Shown: positions 32,701 through 40,129 of the stretch, piece after piece
How the letters are laid out: every line of letters starts with the position of its first letter
Position numbering within the stretch: the first letter of the stretch is position 1
NCBI GenBank assembly: GCA_022822325.1
Contig: JAJEBW010000018.1
Location: forward strand, 186,001-250,000
Direction: 5' to 3'
Source of the DNA: Gemmatimonadota bacterium
GTDB lineage: Bacteria > Gemmatimonadota > Gemmatimonadetes > Longimicrobiales > Gaopeijiaceae
DNA length: 64,000 bases
The notes under the pieces: generated by a model
What the model was told of the DNA's origin: nothing
Seen by the model: the letters and a program-made list of their open reading frames with translations, nothing else
The model's database searches: none
Position numbers and translations under genes: made by a program

Positions 32701-32912
32701 ACTCCCGCAAGGACGAATTGCCCGCCATCGCGCGTCAGGATGCCGATTCCGAGGGTGGGCACGCTCACCTGCGCGCCGACGATCGGCAGCCCGGAATCGG
32801 CATCGGTGACCGTTCCGGCGATGCTGCCGCCGGTCTGGGCGGAGGCAGCGGCCGGGGGCGAAGCGAACAGCGCGAACACGGCGGCGACGGCGATCAGGAC
32901 GATCTTTCGCAT
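29724..32912 (-). CDS. TonB-dependent outer-membrane receptor
   Basis: A 1062-residue receptor. The signal peptide (MRKIVLIAVAAVFALFASPP) is followed by a carboxypeptidase-like regulatory domain (GSIAGTVTDADSGLPIVGAQ). The plug is next, with VNLRGIGASRTLVLLNGRRQ, VALDRVEVVKEGASAIYGSD and AVAGVVNFLTR. A large barrel follows, ending in GMRIKLQATWRPQS. Such receptors take up siderophores, vitamins, glycans or peptides using TonB energy. No substrate clue, TonB gene or lipoprotein partner is adjacent. It is the first gene of the eight-gene minus-strand cluster, so its promoter probably lies in the 600-base region upstream of 32912. Confidence 0.92.
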   Translation of the reverse strand: MRKIVLIAVAAVFALFASPPAAASAQTGGSIAGTVTDADSGLPIVGAQVSVPTLGIGILTRDGGQFVLAGVPAGTHELLVERIGHLAETRSVTVPEGESVFLEIEMVATVLAIEGVVVTGTAFSESPVELPYAVSVSGRRTLAEQGSPQGFDFFRNVTASQGILGNRQGWYNTRPPGVVSETVASVNLRGIGASRTLVLLNGRRQVYLPIRLAGGRFVDVNAFPSVALDRVEVVKEGASAIYGSDAVAGVVNFLTRSDFEGLEISGAHEYFAHSGETSGGLIWGSRLGESAHAVLSAELFATQELTPEEAGWALSEFTPGGGGWSYTGNPGAFLFPRLTGSETKDQFVTALTDAHYGGWGGVFVDPNCREFGGFLEEAETCRFRYDPYDNLLGATRQVRTFGELNGALGDRGSYHLEALWALAETPEWVTTPSYPPISPYNGTHLIAPSHPGRQAFCSRHGAGAGFASTESCLENDWYFFGRMVGNAGPARTLRRESNTMRLAGSLERPFEGFGGREMAFELAAGFSRSTGNSNLPGEYLYRKFLAFRGFGGPNCGVEVVADPSSPSGMALGPTGGKVPGQGDCLYYNPFSNAHQFATQPGAPFRDRANPDFAPGLENRAELLDWMNDEANLDNRANLLVVDAILKNAPEEEEALGYAAGYQFRRLSVGATPNAAGDLTATPCPVPGDHSCAEPFGPFHFTTGFFQYEDAQIVHRFFAESQLALGSRIRGQVAANYEFHGSVRSFDPKVALRFDLPGPLALRTSVQTTFRTPSVDDLNEDLNTGLEYVSAAGIYKAVDTYGNHDLVPERAFTYNVGASLELRRMRASLDYWSYDFDDVIDILPYEGIASLYAAGGSQREAVREYVTCPDGRGTGSCDVQSVERIEARFVNWPGISMSGLDLHAAARIPAGQGVVSFGLDATWIRKFFVRALDLNDAEVFPEHDAAGKLNWGNPIAPPLPQWKTNLSAGFHQGDYSAVSYLNTISGYTNEAFAGTRFEEIDRFATVDLSLLRRASDQLDIGLSVLNLLDRDPPLVRWEQSYDGFTHSPKGMRIKLQATWRPQS

Positions 32913-33512
32913 GGGTAAGTCCCTTTCCGTTGGAACAAATGGTCATCTTCCCAACCTGCCTCTTCATCCACGGCTTCAACCTGATCGACGGTGGCCTCTC
33001 GCGTCAAGTCGATCCCCGTTTTCTCGCGGGCCGGCGAGGCTGAATCCCGTCGCACGAGCCACCGCGATCCCTGGCAGTCCGTGGATCATGCCGGGTGCGC
33101 TTGGGGGACCGGCGAGGCGCCGTGCCGGCAAGGCGCGCCGCAGCCCGAATAGCCCAGCCATTGGGGCTAAGGAACAACGCAGAGCGCAGCGTTTCGGCGT
33201 GAGTGCATCGCCGTTCGAATGCCGCTCGATGTTTGTCCACGGGGTGTTGGCCCCCGCACCGGTCGCGCGAGCGGGCTCCGCGGGAATGCGGGTGGGGTGC
33301 GGCAATTCGGCGGCGGAGCCTCCCGCCGCGCCTCCGCCGGAGTTCGCGGCGCCCAACGCCGCCGCTTCCAGGGGCGCGCAAGTCGGGATAGCTTCCCTGG
33401 GCGCGCCGGTCCCTCGTCCCGGGCCCGACGATCGCCGCCGCGGCCACCGGTCCGCCGCAACGCGACCCGCGCCGCCCCCCGTCCTCCTCAGCCTCCACCC
33501 CCCGGCCCCCCC
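32913..33512 (+). other. 600-base intergenic region between the TonB receptor and lepA
   Basis: This gap must hold the promoter of the minus-strand cluster and that of the lepA operon. About 180 bases of it are the repeat element called copy A (33071-33250). From 33251 to 33512 the sequence is GC-biased and gives Pro/Arg-rich open frames on both strands that do not resemble protein. No tRNA or recognisable gene is present. A GTG-started frame of 62 codons (33203-33391) begins inside copy A; see the finding on a possible conserved micropeptide. Confidence 0.6.
33071..33250 (+). repeat. dispersed intergenic element, copy A (full length, stem-bounded)
   Basis: The outer ends can pair: CTGGCAGTCCGTGGA (33071-33085) with TCCACGGGGTGTTGG (33236-33250) gives 14 of 15 pairs if G-U is allowed. 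By eye, 33080-33225 is colinear with 52614-52757 (copy B). Two anchor blocks are CCGGGTGCGC (33091-33100) and GTGCATCGCCGTTCGAATG (33203-33221), the latter agreeing with copy B at 16 of 19 bases. The two ends also match the 42-base copy C near 55.9 kb. It lies about 260 bases upstream of lepA. It could be a MITE-like element, a REP-like sequence or a structured RNA; no function is known. Confidence 0.6.
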
Positions 33513-35324
33513 TTGCGCACCGACCTGATCCGCAACTTCTGCATCATCGCGCACATCGACCACGGCAAGTCCACCCTGGCCGACCGGATCCTCGAGGCGA
33601 CGGCGGCGGTGGACCGGCGGCGCATGCGCGACCAGATCCTCGACTCCAACGAGCTGGAGCGCGAGCGGGGGATCACGATCAAGCTGCACGCCATCCGGAT
33701 GTCCCACCGTGCGAACGACGGCCGCGAATATTCCTTCAACCTGATCGACACTCCCGGCCATGTGGACTTCGCCTACGAGGTCTCTCGCTCGCTGGCGGCC
33801 TGCGAGGGGGCGATCCTGGTGGTGGACGCGACGCAGGGGGTGCAGGCGCAGACGCTCTCGAATCTCTTCCTGGCTCTGGAGGCCGACCTCGAGATCGTCC
33901 CGGTCCTGAACAAGATCGATCTGCCCGGCGCCGAACCGGAGCGGCGGCGGCGGGAGGTGGCCGATCTGATCGGGATCGAGCCCGAAACCGTGCTGGCGGC
34001 GAGCGCCAAGGAAGGAACCGGCATCGAGGCGATCCTGGAGGCGGTGGTCGAACGGGTGCCGCCCCCGTCGGGATCCGCCGACGCCCCGCTCCGCGCCCTG
34101 ATCTTCGATTCCCTATACGACCGGTACCTGGGCGCGGTCCCCTCGATTCGCATGGTGGACGGCACCCTGGCTCCCGGAATGACGATCACCTTCGGCGCCG
34201 CCGACTCCCGCTACGAGGTCACCGAGGTGGGCCACATGCGGCTGGGGCGGGTTCCGGCCCGGGCGCTGGGTCCGGGCGAGGTCGGCTACCTGGTGGCGGC
34301 CATCAAGGCGGTCTCGGACACCCGGGTGGGCGACACCGTTCTCGACGCCGCCCATCCCGCCGCCACCCTCCTGCCCGGCTACAAGGAGGCGCGGCCGATG
34401 GTCTTCGCCGGCCTGTATCCGACCGACTCCGACGGGTACGCCGAGCTTCGCGACGCCCTCGAACGCCTCCGCCTGAACGACGCCTCCCTCCACTTCGAGC
34501 CCGAGACCTCGAAGGCGCTTGGATTCGGCTTCCGCTGCGGCTTCCTCGGCCTCCTCCACATGGAGATCGTGCAGGAACGGCTGGATCGCGAATTCGGCAT
34601 CCGCCTGGTCACCACGGTCCCCAATGTCAAGTACCGGGTGGAGATGACCGACGGCGAGGAGCGGTGGGTCGAGAATCCCTCGGAGCTTCCCGATCGCGCC
34701 CTGGTCGGTTCGGTCGCGGAACCGGTCGTGCGCGCCCGCATCGTGGTTCCGGCGGAGTTCATCGGCAATGTGCAGAAGCTCTGCCACGAGCGGCGGGGGA
34801 TCTTCCGCGGCATGAGCTACCTTGATCCGCGCCGCGTCGAGATGGACTTCGAGCTTCCCCTGGCCGAGATCGTTCTGGACTTCTACGGCCGCCTGAAGGG
34901 AGGAACCCGGGGCTACGCCGCCCTCGACTACGAGTTCCAAGAATACCGCGCGGGAGATCTCGTCAAGCTCGACGTCCTGGTGAACCGCGATCCCGTCGAC
35001 GCCTTCTCGGTCATCCTCCACCGCGAGAACGCCCATCGTCACGGCCGCGCCCTGATCCGCAGGCTCCGGAAGCTGATCCCCCGGCAGCAGTTCGAGGTGG
35101 CGCTGCAGGCGGCGATCGGGGGACAGGTGATCGCGCGCGAGAATGTTAGGGCGCTCCGCAAGAACGTGACCGCCAAGTGCTACGGAGGCGACATCACCCG
35201 CAAGCGCAAGCTGCTCGAACGGCAGAAGGAGGGGAAGCGAAGGATGAAACAGGTGGGTTCGGTCGAGATTCCTCAGGAGGCCTTCATGGCGGTGCTTCAG
35301 CTCGACGACCAGGAGGGGCGATGA
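33513..35324 (+). CDS. lepA: elongation factor 4 (LepA)
   Basis: LepA/EF4 is a ribosome-associated translational GTPase. The 603-residue product has all G motifs: [20 protein letters not shown] (G1), [15 protein letters not shown] (G2), [18 protein letters not shown] (G3), [15 protein letters not shown] (G4) and [14 protein letters not shown] (G5). The LepA-specific end is present ([40 protein letters not shown]). No ATG lies at the conserved N terminus, so the TTG at 33513 (giving [14 protein letters not shown]) is the likely start. Longer frames extend upstream but read as low-complexity Pro/Arg. Its stop overlaps the glucokinase start. Confidence 0.95.
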   Translation: MRTDLIRNFCIIAHIDHGKSTLADRILEATAAVDRRRMRDQILDSNELERERGITIKLHAIRMSHRANDGREYSFNLIDTPGHVDFAYEVSRSLAACEGAILVVDATQGVQAQTLSNLFLALEADLEIVPVLNKIDLPGAEPERRRREVADLIGIEPETVLAASAKEGTGIEAILEAVVERVPPPSGSADAPLRALIFDSLYDRYLGAVPSIRMVDGTLAPGMTITFGAADSRYEVTEVGHMRLGRVPARALGPGEVGYLVAAIKAVSDTRVGDTVLDAAHPAATLLPGYKEARPMVFAGLYPTDSDGYAELRDALERLRLNDASLHFEPETSKALGFGFRCGFLGLLHMEIVQERLDREFGIRLVTTVPNVKYRVEMTDGEERWVENPSELPDRALVGSVAEPVVRARIVVPAEFIGNVQKLCHERRGIFRGMSYLDPRRVEMDFELPLAEIVLDFYGRLKGGTRGYAALDYEFQEYRAGDLVKLDVLVNRDPVDAFSVILHRENAHRHGRALIRRLRKLIPRQQFEVALQAAIGGQVIARENVRALRKNVTAKCYGGDITRKRKLLERQKEGKRRMKQVGSVEIPQEAFMAVLQLDDQEGR

Positions 35325-36313
35325 GCGCCGGACGTTCTCGTCCGGCCGATCCCGAATGGATCGTGGGGGTGGATGTCGGGGGGACCAATCTCCGCGTCGG
35401 CGCAATTCCCTTCGCGGGCGGGGCGCCGGTCGAGGTCATGCACGGCAAGACGCGGGCGCAGGAGGGCGCGAAGGCGACGGTGCGCCGGATCGGAGCGATG
35501 GTCCGCAAGGTGGCGGCGCGGGTGGAGGGCGAGGTGGTGGGGGTGGGGGTCGGGGTTCCGGGTCCGCTGGACAGGAAGCGCGCCATGGTGCTCGAGACCC
35601 CGAATCTGGGTTGGCGCAACGTGCCGCTCGGCTCGATGATCGCCGACGAGACGAAGCTGCCCGCAGTGATCGACAACGATGCCGCGTGCTTCGCGCTGGG
35701 GGAGTGGTGGATGGGGGCGGGGCAAAGGGCGGAGTGCCTGGTCGGGGTTACTCTGGGCACCGGCGTCGGGAGCGGCATCGTCCTGGGGGGAAGGATCCAT
35801 CATGGCGCCTCCGACGCGGCCGGCGAGCTGGGCCATACGGTCGTGGCGGTCGGCGGACGGCGCTGCGGCTGCGGACGGCGCGGCTGCGTGGAGGCCTACG
35901 CTTCGGGACCGGCCATTGCGGGCCGGGCGCGCGAGGCGCTGGCCGAAGGGATCGCAGTCGCCCCCTCGGTGCTGGGCAGGCGCGATCCCGGCGCGATCAC
36001 CGCCCGGGACGTCTGCGCCGCCGCCGCGGCCGGCGACGAGCTCGCGCGCATCGTGGTGCAGCGGGCCGCCGACATGCTTGCCGTCGCGCTTGCCAATGTC
36101 ATCCACCTGCTCAATCCCGACGTCCTGGTGATCGGCGGGGGGGTGGCCGCGGCCGGCCGGTTCCTGATGGGTCCGCTGCGGACCGGGGTGGAGCGCCGCG
36201 CCTTCGCCTCCGCGGTGCGGGCCTGCCGCCTCGTGCCCGCCGCCTTCCCCGAGACATCCGGAATGGTCGGAGCCGCCGCCGTCTTCAGGCAGGCCACCGG
36301 TGCCGCGCTCTGA
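35321..36313 (+). CDS. ROK-family glucokinase
   Basis: A 330-residue sugar kinase of the ROK family. The ATP-binding start is [14 protein letters not shown] and the sugar-binding motif is [40 protein letters not shown] and [20 protein letters not shown] complete the fold. That segment carries the ROK zinc-binding signature with [15 protein letters not shown]. The catalytic aspartate is the second D of DNDAA. These enzymes usually phosphorylate glucose to glucose-6-phosphate, although related members act on N-acetylmannosamine or fructose. ATG 35321 overlaps lepA (ATGA) after AGGAGGGG, and the end overlaps the PfkB-like gene by 14 bases. Confidence 0.9.
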   Translation: MSAGRSRPADPEWIVGVDVGGTNLRVGAIPFAGGAPVEVMHGKTRAQEGAKATVRRIGAMVRKVAARVEGEVVGVGVGVPGPLDRKRAMVLETPNLGWRNVPLGSMIADETKLPAVIDNDAACFALGEWWMGAGQRAECLVGVTLGTGVGSGIVLGGRIHHGASDAAGELGHTVVAVGGRRCGCGRRGCVEAYASGPAIAGRAREALAEGIAVAPSVLGRRDPGAITARDVCAAAAAGDELARIVVQRAADMLAVALANVIHLLNPDVLVIGGGVAAAGRFLMGPLRTGVERRAFASAVRACRLVPAAFPETSGMVGAAAVFRQATGAAL

Positions 36314-37301
36314 CGGGAGCGTTGCGCCCGCGCAGAGGCTTGGCGTTCTGGGCACCCTCGTGCGCGACAGGATTCACCCGCCCGGAGGCGCGCCGGCGGG
36401 GCGGGGCTGGGGAGGGATTGCCTACGCGCTGGCGGCCTTCGATCATCTTCTGGGCCCCGGTTGGTCCATGGTGCCCGCGATCAGGCTCGGCGCCGATCTC
36501 GCGGTCCGGGGGCGGGCGTTCCTTGGTTCGCTGGGCCGCGTCGGCGATCTGCGATTCGTGCGGGTCGTGCCGGAGCCCAACAACCGGGTGGAGCTGCGCT
36601 ACCGGAATCAAGCCGAGCGCCGCGAAATCCTCTCGGGCGGGGTGCCGGGTTGGGAGCCGCGGGAGATCGCCGAACTTCTGGAATCGCTTGATGCGTTATA
36701 TGTCAACTTCATTGCGGGCAACGAGATGACTCTTGCGGGAGCGCGCCTCGTCCGAGACCGGATGCGGGGGCCGAGCTGGGCGGACCTGCACTCGCTCTTC
36801 CTGGGTGCGGGCCCCGGCGGCGAACGCATCCCGCGACGGCTCCCCTCCAGCGTGGCCTGGGCGCGGTGCTTCGACGCGGTGCAGATGAACGAGACCGAAT
36901 TCGCGCTCTTTGTCGGCGACGAAGCGATCCGCGGCGGCGAAGCGACGGGGCCCGCGGCGGCGCCGGGTGCGCGCGCGGCGGTCGCGGATGCGCTGGGAGG
37001 GCGGCTTGGCACCGTGGTCGTGACGCGCGGGGGCGATGGGGTGGAGATCTTCAGGAAGGACGCCGGAGGCGGATTGGCGCCGCGGCGCGAGGCGGTGGCC
37101 GTGCCGGGGGGCGGGGGGCGGGGGGATCCGACCGGGTGCGGCGACATCTGGGGCGCGACCTGTTTCGCCGGCCTGCTCGACGGGCTGGAAATCGCGAAGG
37201 CGGCGCGACGCGCCAACCGGGTCGCGCGCCGGAATCTGGCTTGCACCGGGGCCGAAGAGCTGCACGCCTCCCTCTCCCGCTCCCACTGCCGCAGGAGCTG
37301 A
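36300..37301 (+). CDS. PfkB-family carbohydrate kinase-like protein
   Basis: A 333-residue protein whose C-terminal half carries the PfkB/ribokinase signature. VVVTRGGDGVEIFRKDAGGG is followed by GRGDPTGCGDIWGATCFAG, where the Asp of GCGD is the expected catalytic base. The N-terminal half is less typical: GGIAYALAAFDHLLGPGW replaces the usual GG-x-x-x-N motif of sugar binding. The substrate is therefore unknown, and a non-sugar (nucleoside-like) ligand is possible. The start is GTG 36300 inside the glucokinase gene. It is followed after four bases by the STAS/ATPase gene, so all are co-expressed. Confidence 0.8.
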   Translation: MPRSDGSVAPAQRLGVLGTLVRDRIHPPGGAPAGRGWGGIAYALAAFDHLLGPGWSMVPAIRLGADLAVRGRAFLGSLGRVGDLRFVRVVPEPNNRVELRYRNQAERREILSGGVPGWEPREIAELLESLDALYVNFIAGNEMTLAGARLVRDRMRGPSWADLHSLFLGAGPGGERIPRRLPSSVAWARCFDAVQMNETEFALFVGDEAIRGGEATGPAAAPGARAAVADALGGRLGTVVVTRGGDGVEIFRKDAGGGLAPRREAVAVPGGGGRGDPTGCGDIWGATCFAGLLDGLEIAKAARRANRVARRNLACTGAEELHASLSRSHCRRS

Positions 37302-37305
37302 AGCC

Positions 37306-38190
37306 ATGCGCGTCATCGAGATTCCGGCCTCCTTCGACTACCGCAACATCGAGACCCTCTACGACCAGATCGACGTCGCGAAGGCCGAACCCCTCCTCTT
37401 CGATCTGCGGCGGCTGCGCTGGATCGATCCGAATGGCATGCTGGTCCTGCTGGCGGCGGGCAGAGTTGCGGCCGAAGCGGGAAGCCGGCCCCGGATCTAC
37501 CTGCCCGGCAACCGCGAGGTGGTCGGCTACCTCGACCGGATGGGATTCCACGAGGCCGCGCTGGAGGTCTTCGAGATCGGTCCGCGCTCGATCTGGCAAC
37601 GCCGGTCGCGCCGCTCCGACGTCCTTCTGGAGATTACCGGGATCGCGCGCAACGCCGACGTTCACGGGGTGGTGGAACGGGTCCAGTCAAGGGCCGGCGC
37701 CATCCTCTCCAACACGCTGCGCTATCCTTCTTCGGCGGTCGTGCAGTTCTCGGTGATCCTCTCCGAGGTCTGCCAGAATATCGTCGAACATGCGAAGGGA
37801 CCGGGTTGGGTGGCGGCGCAGGCCTACAACTGGAGGCGGCGTCTGGGGCGGCAGGTGGCGGTCATTGCGGTGGCCGACATCGGGCGCGGCTTCCGGGCGT
37901 CGCTCGAGGAGCGGCACGCCGAACGATTCGATGGGCGCTGGGGCGACATGCCGGCGCTCGAGGCCGCCTTCCTGCACGGAATCACCCGCTTCCCCGACAC
38001 CGGCCGCGGTCAGGGGATTCAGCAGATCCGCAAACAGGTCAGGCGGTGGCAGGGGCTGATCTCGATTCGCAGCGGGAGCGCGCGCATCGCCGACACCCCG
38101 TCCTGGAGCAGCAAGGGGAAGGTGGAGGAAGGACTGCGTCCCTTTCCGGGATCCCAGATCAACATCATTCTGCCGGAGCGAATCCAATGA
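37306..38190 (+). CDS. STAS-like domain fused to a GHKL/HATPase domain
   Basis: A 294-residue soluble protein. Residues 1-95 read as a STAS fold (LLFDLRRLRWIDPNGMLVLL, then VVGYLDRMGF). Residues 140-290 form a Bergerat ATPase: the N box is ILSEVCQNIVEHAKGPGW, the G1 box is VADIGRGF (Asp191) and the lid glycines are DTGRGQGIQQIRK. There is no histidine phospho-acceptor domain, so it resembles anti-sigma kinases (SpoIIAB/RsbW) rather than sensor kinases. In the STAS part the usual phosphorylatable D-S-S-G is D-P-N-G, so it cannot be phosphorylated there. It overlaps the next gene (ATGA). Confidence 0.75.
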   Translation: MRVIEIPASFDYRNIETLYDQIDVAKAEPLLFDLRRLRWIDPNGMLVLLAAGRVAAEAGSRPRIYLPGNREVVGYLDRMGFHEAALEVFEIGPRSIWQRRSRRSDVLLEITGIARNADVHGVVERVQSRAGAILSNTLRYPSSAVVQFSVILSEVCQNIVEHAKGPGWVAAQAYNWRRRLGRQVAVIAVADIGRGFRASLEERHAERFDGRWGDMPALEAAFLHGITRFPDTGRGQGIQQIRKQVRRWQGLISIRSGSARIADTPSWSSKGKVEEGLRPFPGSQINIILPERIQ

Positions 38191-38792
38191 GTTCGCCGCG
38201 ACCGAGCTCGCTTCATGTCGACGTGGGGGCCGTTTTCCGAGACCGCTTCGCCCCCCTTCTCCCGAACCTGGTCACCCGTCCCACCGGCCGCGCCGTGCGG
38301 GAGGCGATCGAGTCGCACTGTTCCGGCCGCGCCCCCGCCCCCTTCGTATCGCTGATCGATCTCACCCGCGTCCGGGTGCTCGACTTCAGTTGCGCCGACG
38401 AGGTGGTGGCCAGGTTGCTCGTCCGGTATCTTCGCTCCGATCGTCCCCGGGAAGCCTTCTTTCTCTTCCGCGCCATCTGCGAGATTCACCGGCAGGCGGT
38501 CGAAGCGGCGCTGGCCCGGCACGCTCTGGCGGCGGTGTGCGACTTCGGCGATGGCCGCTTTCACCTGGCCGGGATGGCGTCCGCGGAGGAGCGGGCCGCG
38601 TGGGGGATTCTCGAACGGCGGCGCGAGATCGAGCCGGGAGGACTGGCGGGGGACTTCGGGGGGCGGGGGGAGGCGTTGCTTGCCGGGCTGGCAAAGCGCA
38701 GGCTGGCGTTGCGGAGGGGCGGCGGAACGACGCTGGCGTTGAGCGCGGTGGCGCGCAGGGACGCGAGCGGAGACGACGAGACAACGGACTGA
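38187..38792 (+). CDS. second STAS-like protein, probable partner of the ATPase
   Basis: A 201-residue soluble protein. Residues 50-80 (FVSLIDLTRVRVLDFSCADE, then VVARLLVRYL) have the beta-turn-helix core of STAS or STAS-like (DUF4325-type) proteins, here with a serine (S68 of LDFSCAD) at about the usual phosphorylated position. The rest is helical, with an Arg-rich low-complexity C terminus. No anti-sigma or sigma gene is adjacent. Because it overlaps the STAS/ATPase gene by ATGA, it is probably the substrate or partner of that ATPase. Family assignment is by motif shape only. Confidence 0.5.
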   Translation: MSSPRPSSLHVDVGAVFRDRFAPLLPNLVTRPTGRAVREAIESHCSGRAPAPFVSLIDLTRVRVLDFSCADEVVARLLVRYLRSDRPREAFFLFRAICEIHRQAVEAALARHALAAVCDFGDGRFHLAGMASAEERAAWGILERRREIEPGGLAGDFGGRGEALLAGLAKRRLALRRGGGTTLALSAVARRDASGDDETTD

Positions 38793-38833
38793 TGAATCAA
38801 ATGGGAGCGAGGGATATCAAAAAGGAGCGGGGG

Positions 38834-40042
38834 ATGACGACAGGCAGCAACGGAAGGCGTCCGGCAGGCAGCGCAACGCACGCGATTCATGCCGGGAACC
38901 CCGCAGGACGGCCCGGACAGCCGGTGGTGGGACCGGTCGTGCGGAGTTCGACCTTCTTCTGGGCGGGACCCGACGACGGAATCGATCTGATGTACAGCCG
39001 CTACGGGAACAATCCAAACCAACTCTCGGTGGCGGCCAGGATCGCGGCGCTGGAGGGCACCGAGTCGGCTCTGGCGCTGGCCAGCGGGATGGCGGCGATC
39101 GCGACCACCCTCCTGGCGGCCACCCGCATGGGCGACCACATCGTCGCGAGCCGACAGCTCTACGGGCCCACCCGCCAACTGGTCTCGCAGGAGCTCGCGC
39201 GGCGCGGCGTCGACTGCACCCTGGTCGATCCCTGCGACGCCGAGGTCTGGGGCGCGGCGGTCACCCCGCGCACCCGCGTCGTCCTCATCGAGCTGCCCAC
39301 CAATCCCACCCTGCGCGTCTTCGAGATCGCTCCGGCCCGCGAGGCGGCGCGCTCGGTCGGCGCCCTTCTCGCCGCCGACATGACCTTCGCCTCCCCGATC
39401 AATCTGCGCGCGGCCGAACACGGGGTGGACGTCGTCATTCATTCGGCCACCAAGTACCTGGGCGGCCACTCCGATCTCATTGCGGGAGCGGTGGCGGCGG
39501 ACCGCGAGACGATCGCTCGCATCACGAAGACGATGAAGCTCTACGGCGGCTCGATCGATCCGGGAACGGCCTGGCTCCTCGAACGCGGCATCCGCACCCT
39601 GCCTCTCCGCATGGAGCGCCACAACCGGACCGCGCTGCATCTGGCGCGCTGGTTCGCCGGGGTGGAGGGGGTGCGCGAGGTCATTCATCCCGGGTTGCCC
39701 GGTCACCCCGACCACGAGCTCGCCACGCGCCTCCTGGACGGCTATGGGGGAATGGTCTCGATCGTGCTCGAGGGCGGGGGTCCGGCGGCCGACCGATTCT
39801 GCCGCGCTCTTCGCCTGGCGGTTCCCGCGCCCTCGCTGGGCGGGGTGGAGACGCTGGTGTCGCAGCCGCGCCACACCTCGCACGCCGAACTGAAGCGCGA
39901 GGAGAGGGAAGCGATCGGGATCCCGGACGGATTCGTGCGAATCTCGGTGGGGCTGGAGGATCCGGAAGACCTTCGGGCCGACTTCGGCGCCGCCATCCGG
40001 GCCGCAACCGGAAGCCCGGAGAAGGTCGCGGCCCGCCTGTAG
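38834..40042 (+). CDS. Cys/Met metabolism PLP-dependent enzyme (cystathionine synthase/lyase type)
   Basis: A 402-residue PLP enzyme of the trans-sulfuration family (cystathionine gamma-synthase, beta- or gamma-lyase, or O-acetylhomoserine sulfhydrylase). The lysine that binds PLP is in VVIHSATKYLGGHSD; the cofactor ring is held by AADMTFASPINLRA. YSRYGNNPNQ and TESALALASGMAAIATTLLA bind substrate and phosphate. The end SVGLEDPEDLRADF is typical. ATG 38834 follows AAAAAGGAG and is preferred over ATG 38792, which overlaps the previous stop. The substrate is not determinable from motifs. It may end the lepA operon. Confidence 0.88.
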   Translation: MTTGSNGRRPAGSATHAIHAGNPAGRPGQPVVGPVVRSSTFFWAGPDDGIDLMYSRYGNNPNQLSVAARIAALEGTESALALASGMAAIATTLLAATRMGDHIVASRQLYGPTRQLVSQELARRGVDCTLVDPCDAEVWGAAVTPRTRVVLIELPTNPTLRVFEIAPAREAARSVGALLAADMTFASPINLRAAEHGVDVVIHSATKYLGGHSDLIAGAVAADRETIARITKTMKLYGGSIDPGTAWLLERGIRTLPLRMERHNRTALHLARWFAGVEGVREVIHPGLPGHPDHELATRLLDGYGGMVSIVLEGGGPAADRFCRALRLAVPAPSLGGVETLVSQPRHTSHAELKREEREAIGIPDGFVRISVGLEDPEDLRADFGAAIRAATGSPEKVAARL

Positions 40043-40052
40043 CCGGTGGCGT

Positions 40053-40082
40053 CCCGGGTGCGCTAGCGCAGGCGCGCCGGGT
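40053..40082. terminator. possible bidirectional hairpin between convergent genes
   Basis: The gap between the PLP enzyme and pruA contains a perfect 12-base palindrome, TGCGCTAGCGCA (40059-40070), inside outer CCCGG and CCGGG arms. There is no T tract, so if it terminates transcription it would be a hairpin-only or Rho-assisted signal. The CCCGGGTGCGC part also occurs in repeat copy B, probably by chance in GC-rich DNA. Confidence 0.35.
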
Positions 40083-40129
40083 CGGACGAGCCGGCCGGTG
40101 GCGCGGGGACGGCGGCCGGGAGGGGGCCT

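Noticed and set aside
33219..33512. N-terminal extension of LepA by 98 codons
   Set aside because: It is a Pro/Arg-rich low-complexity read-through of an intergenic region. LepA proteins begin within a few residues of the [13 protein letters not shown] motif.
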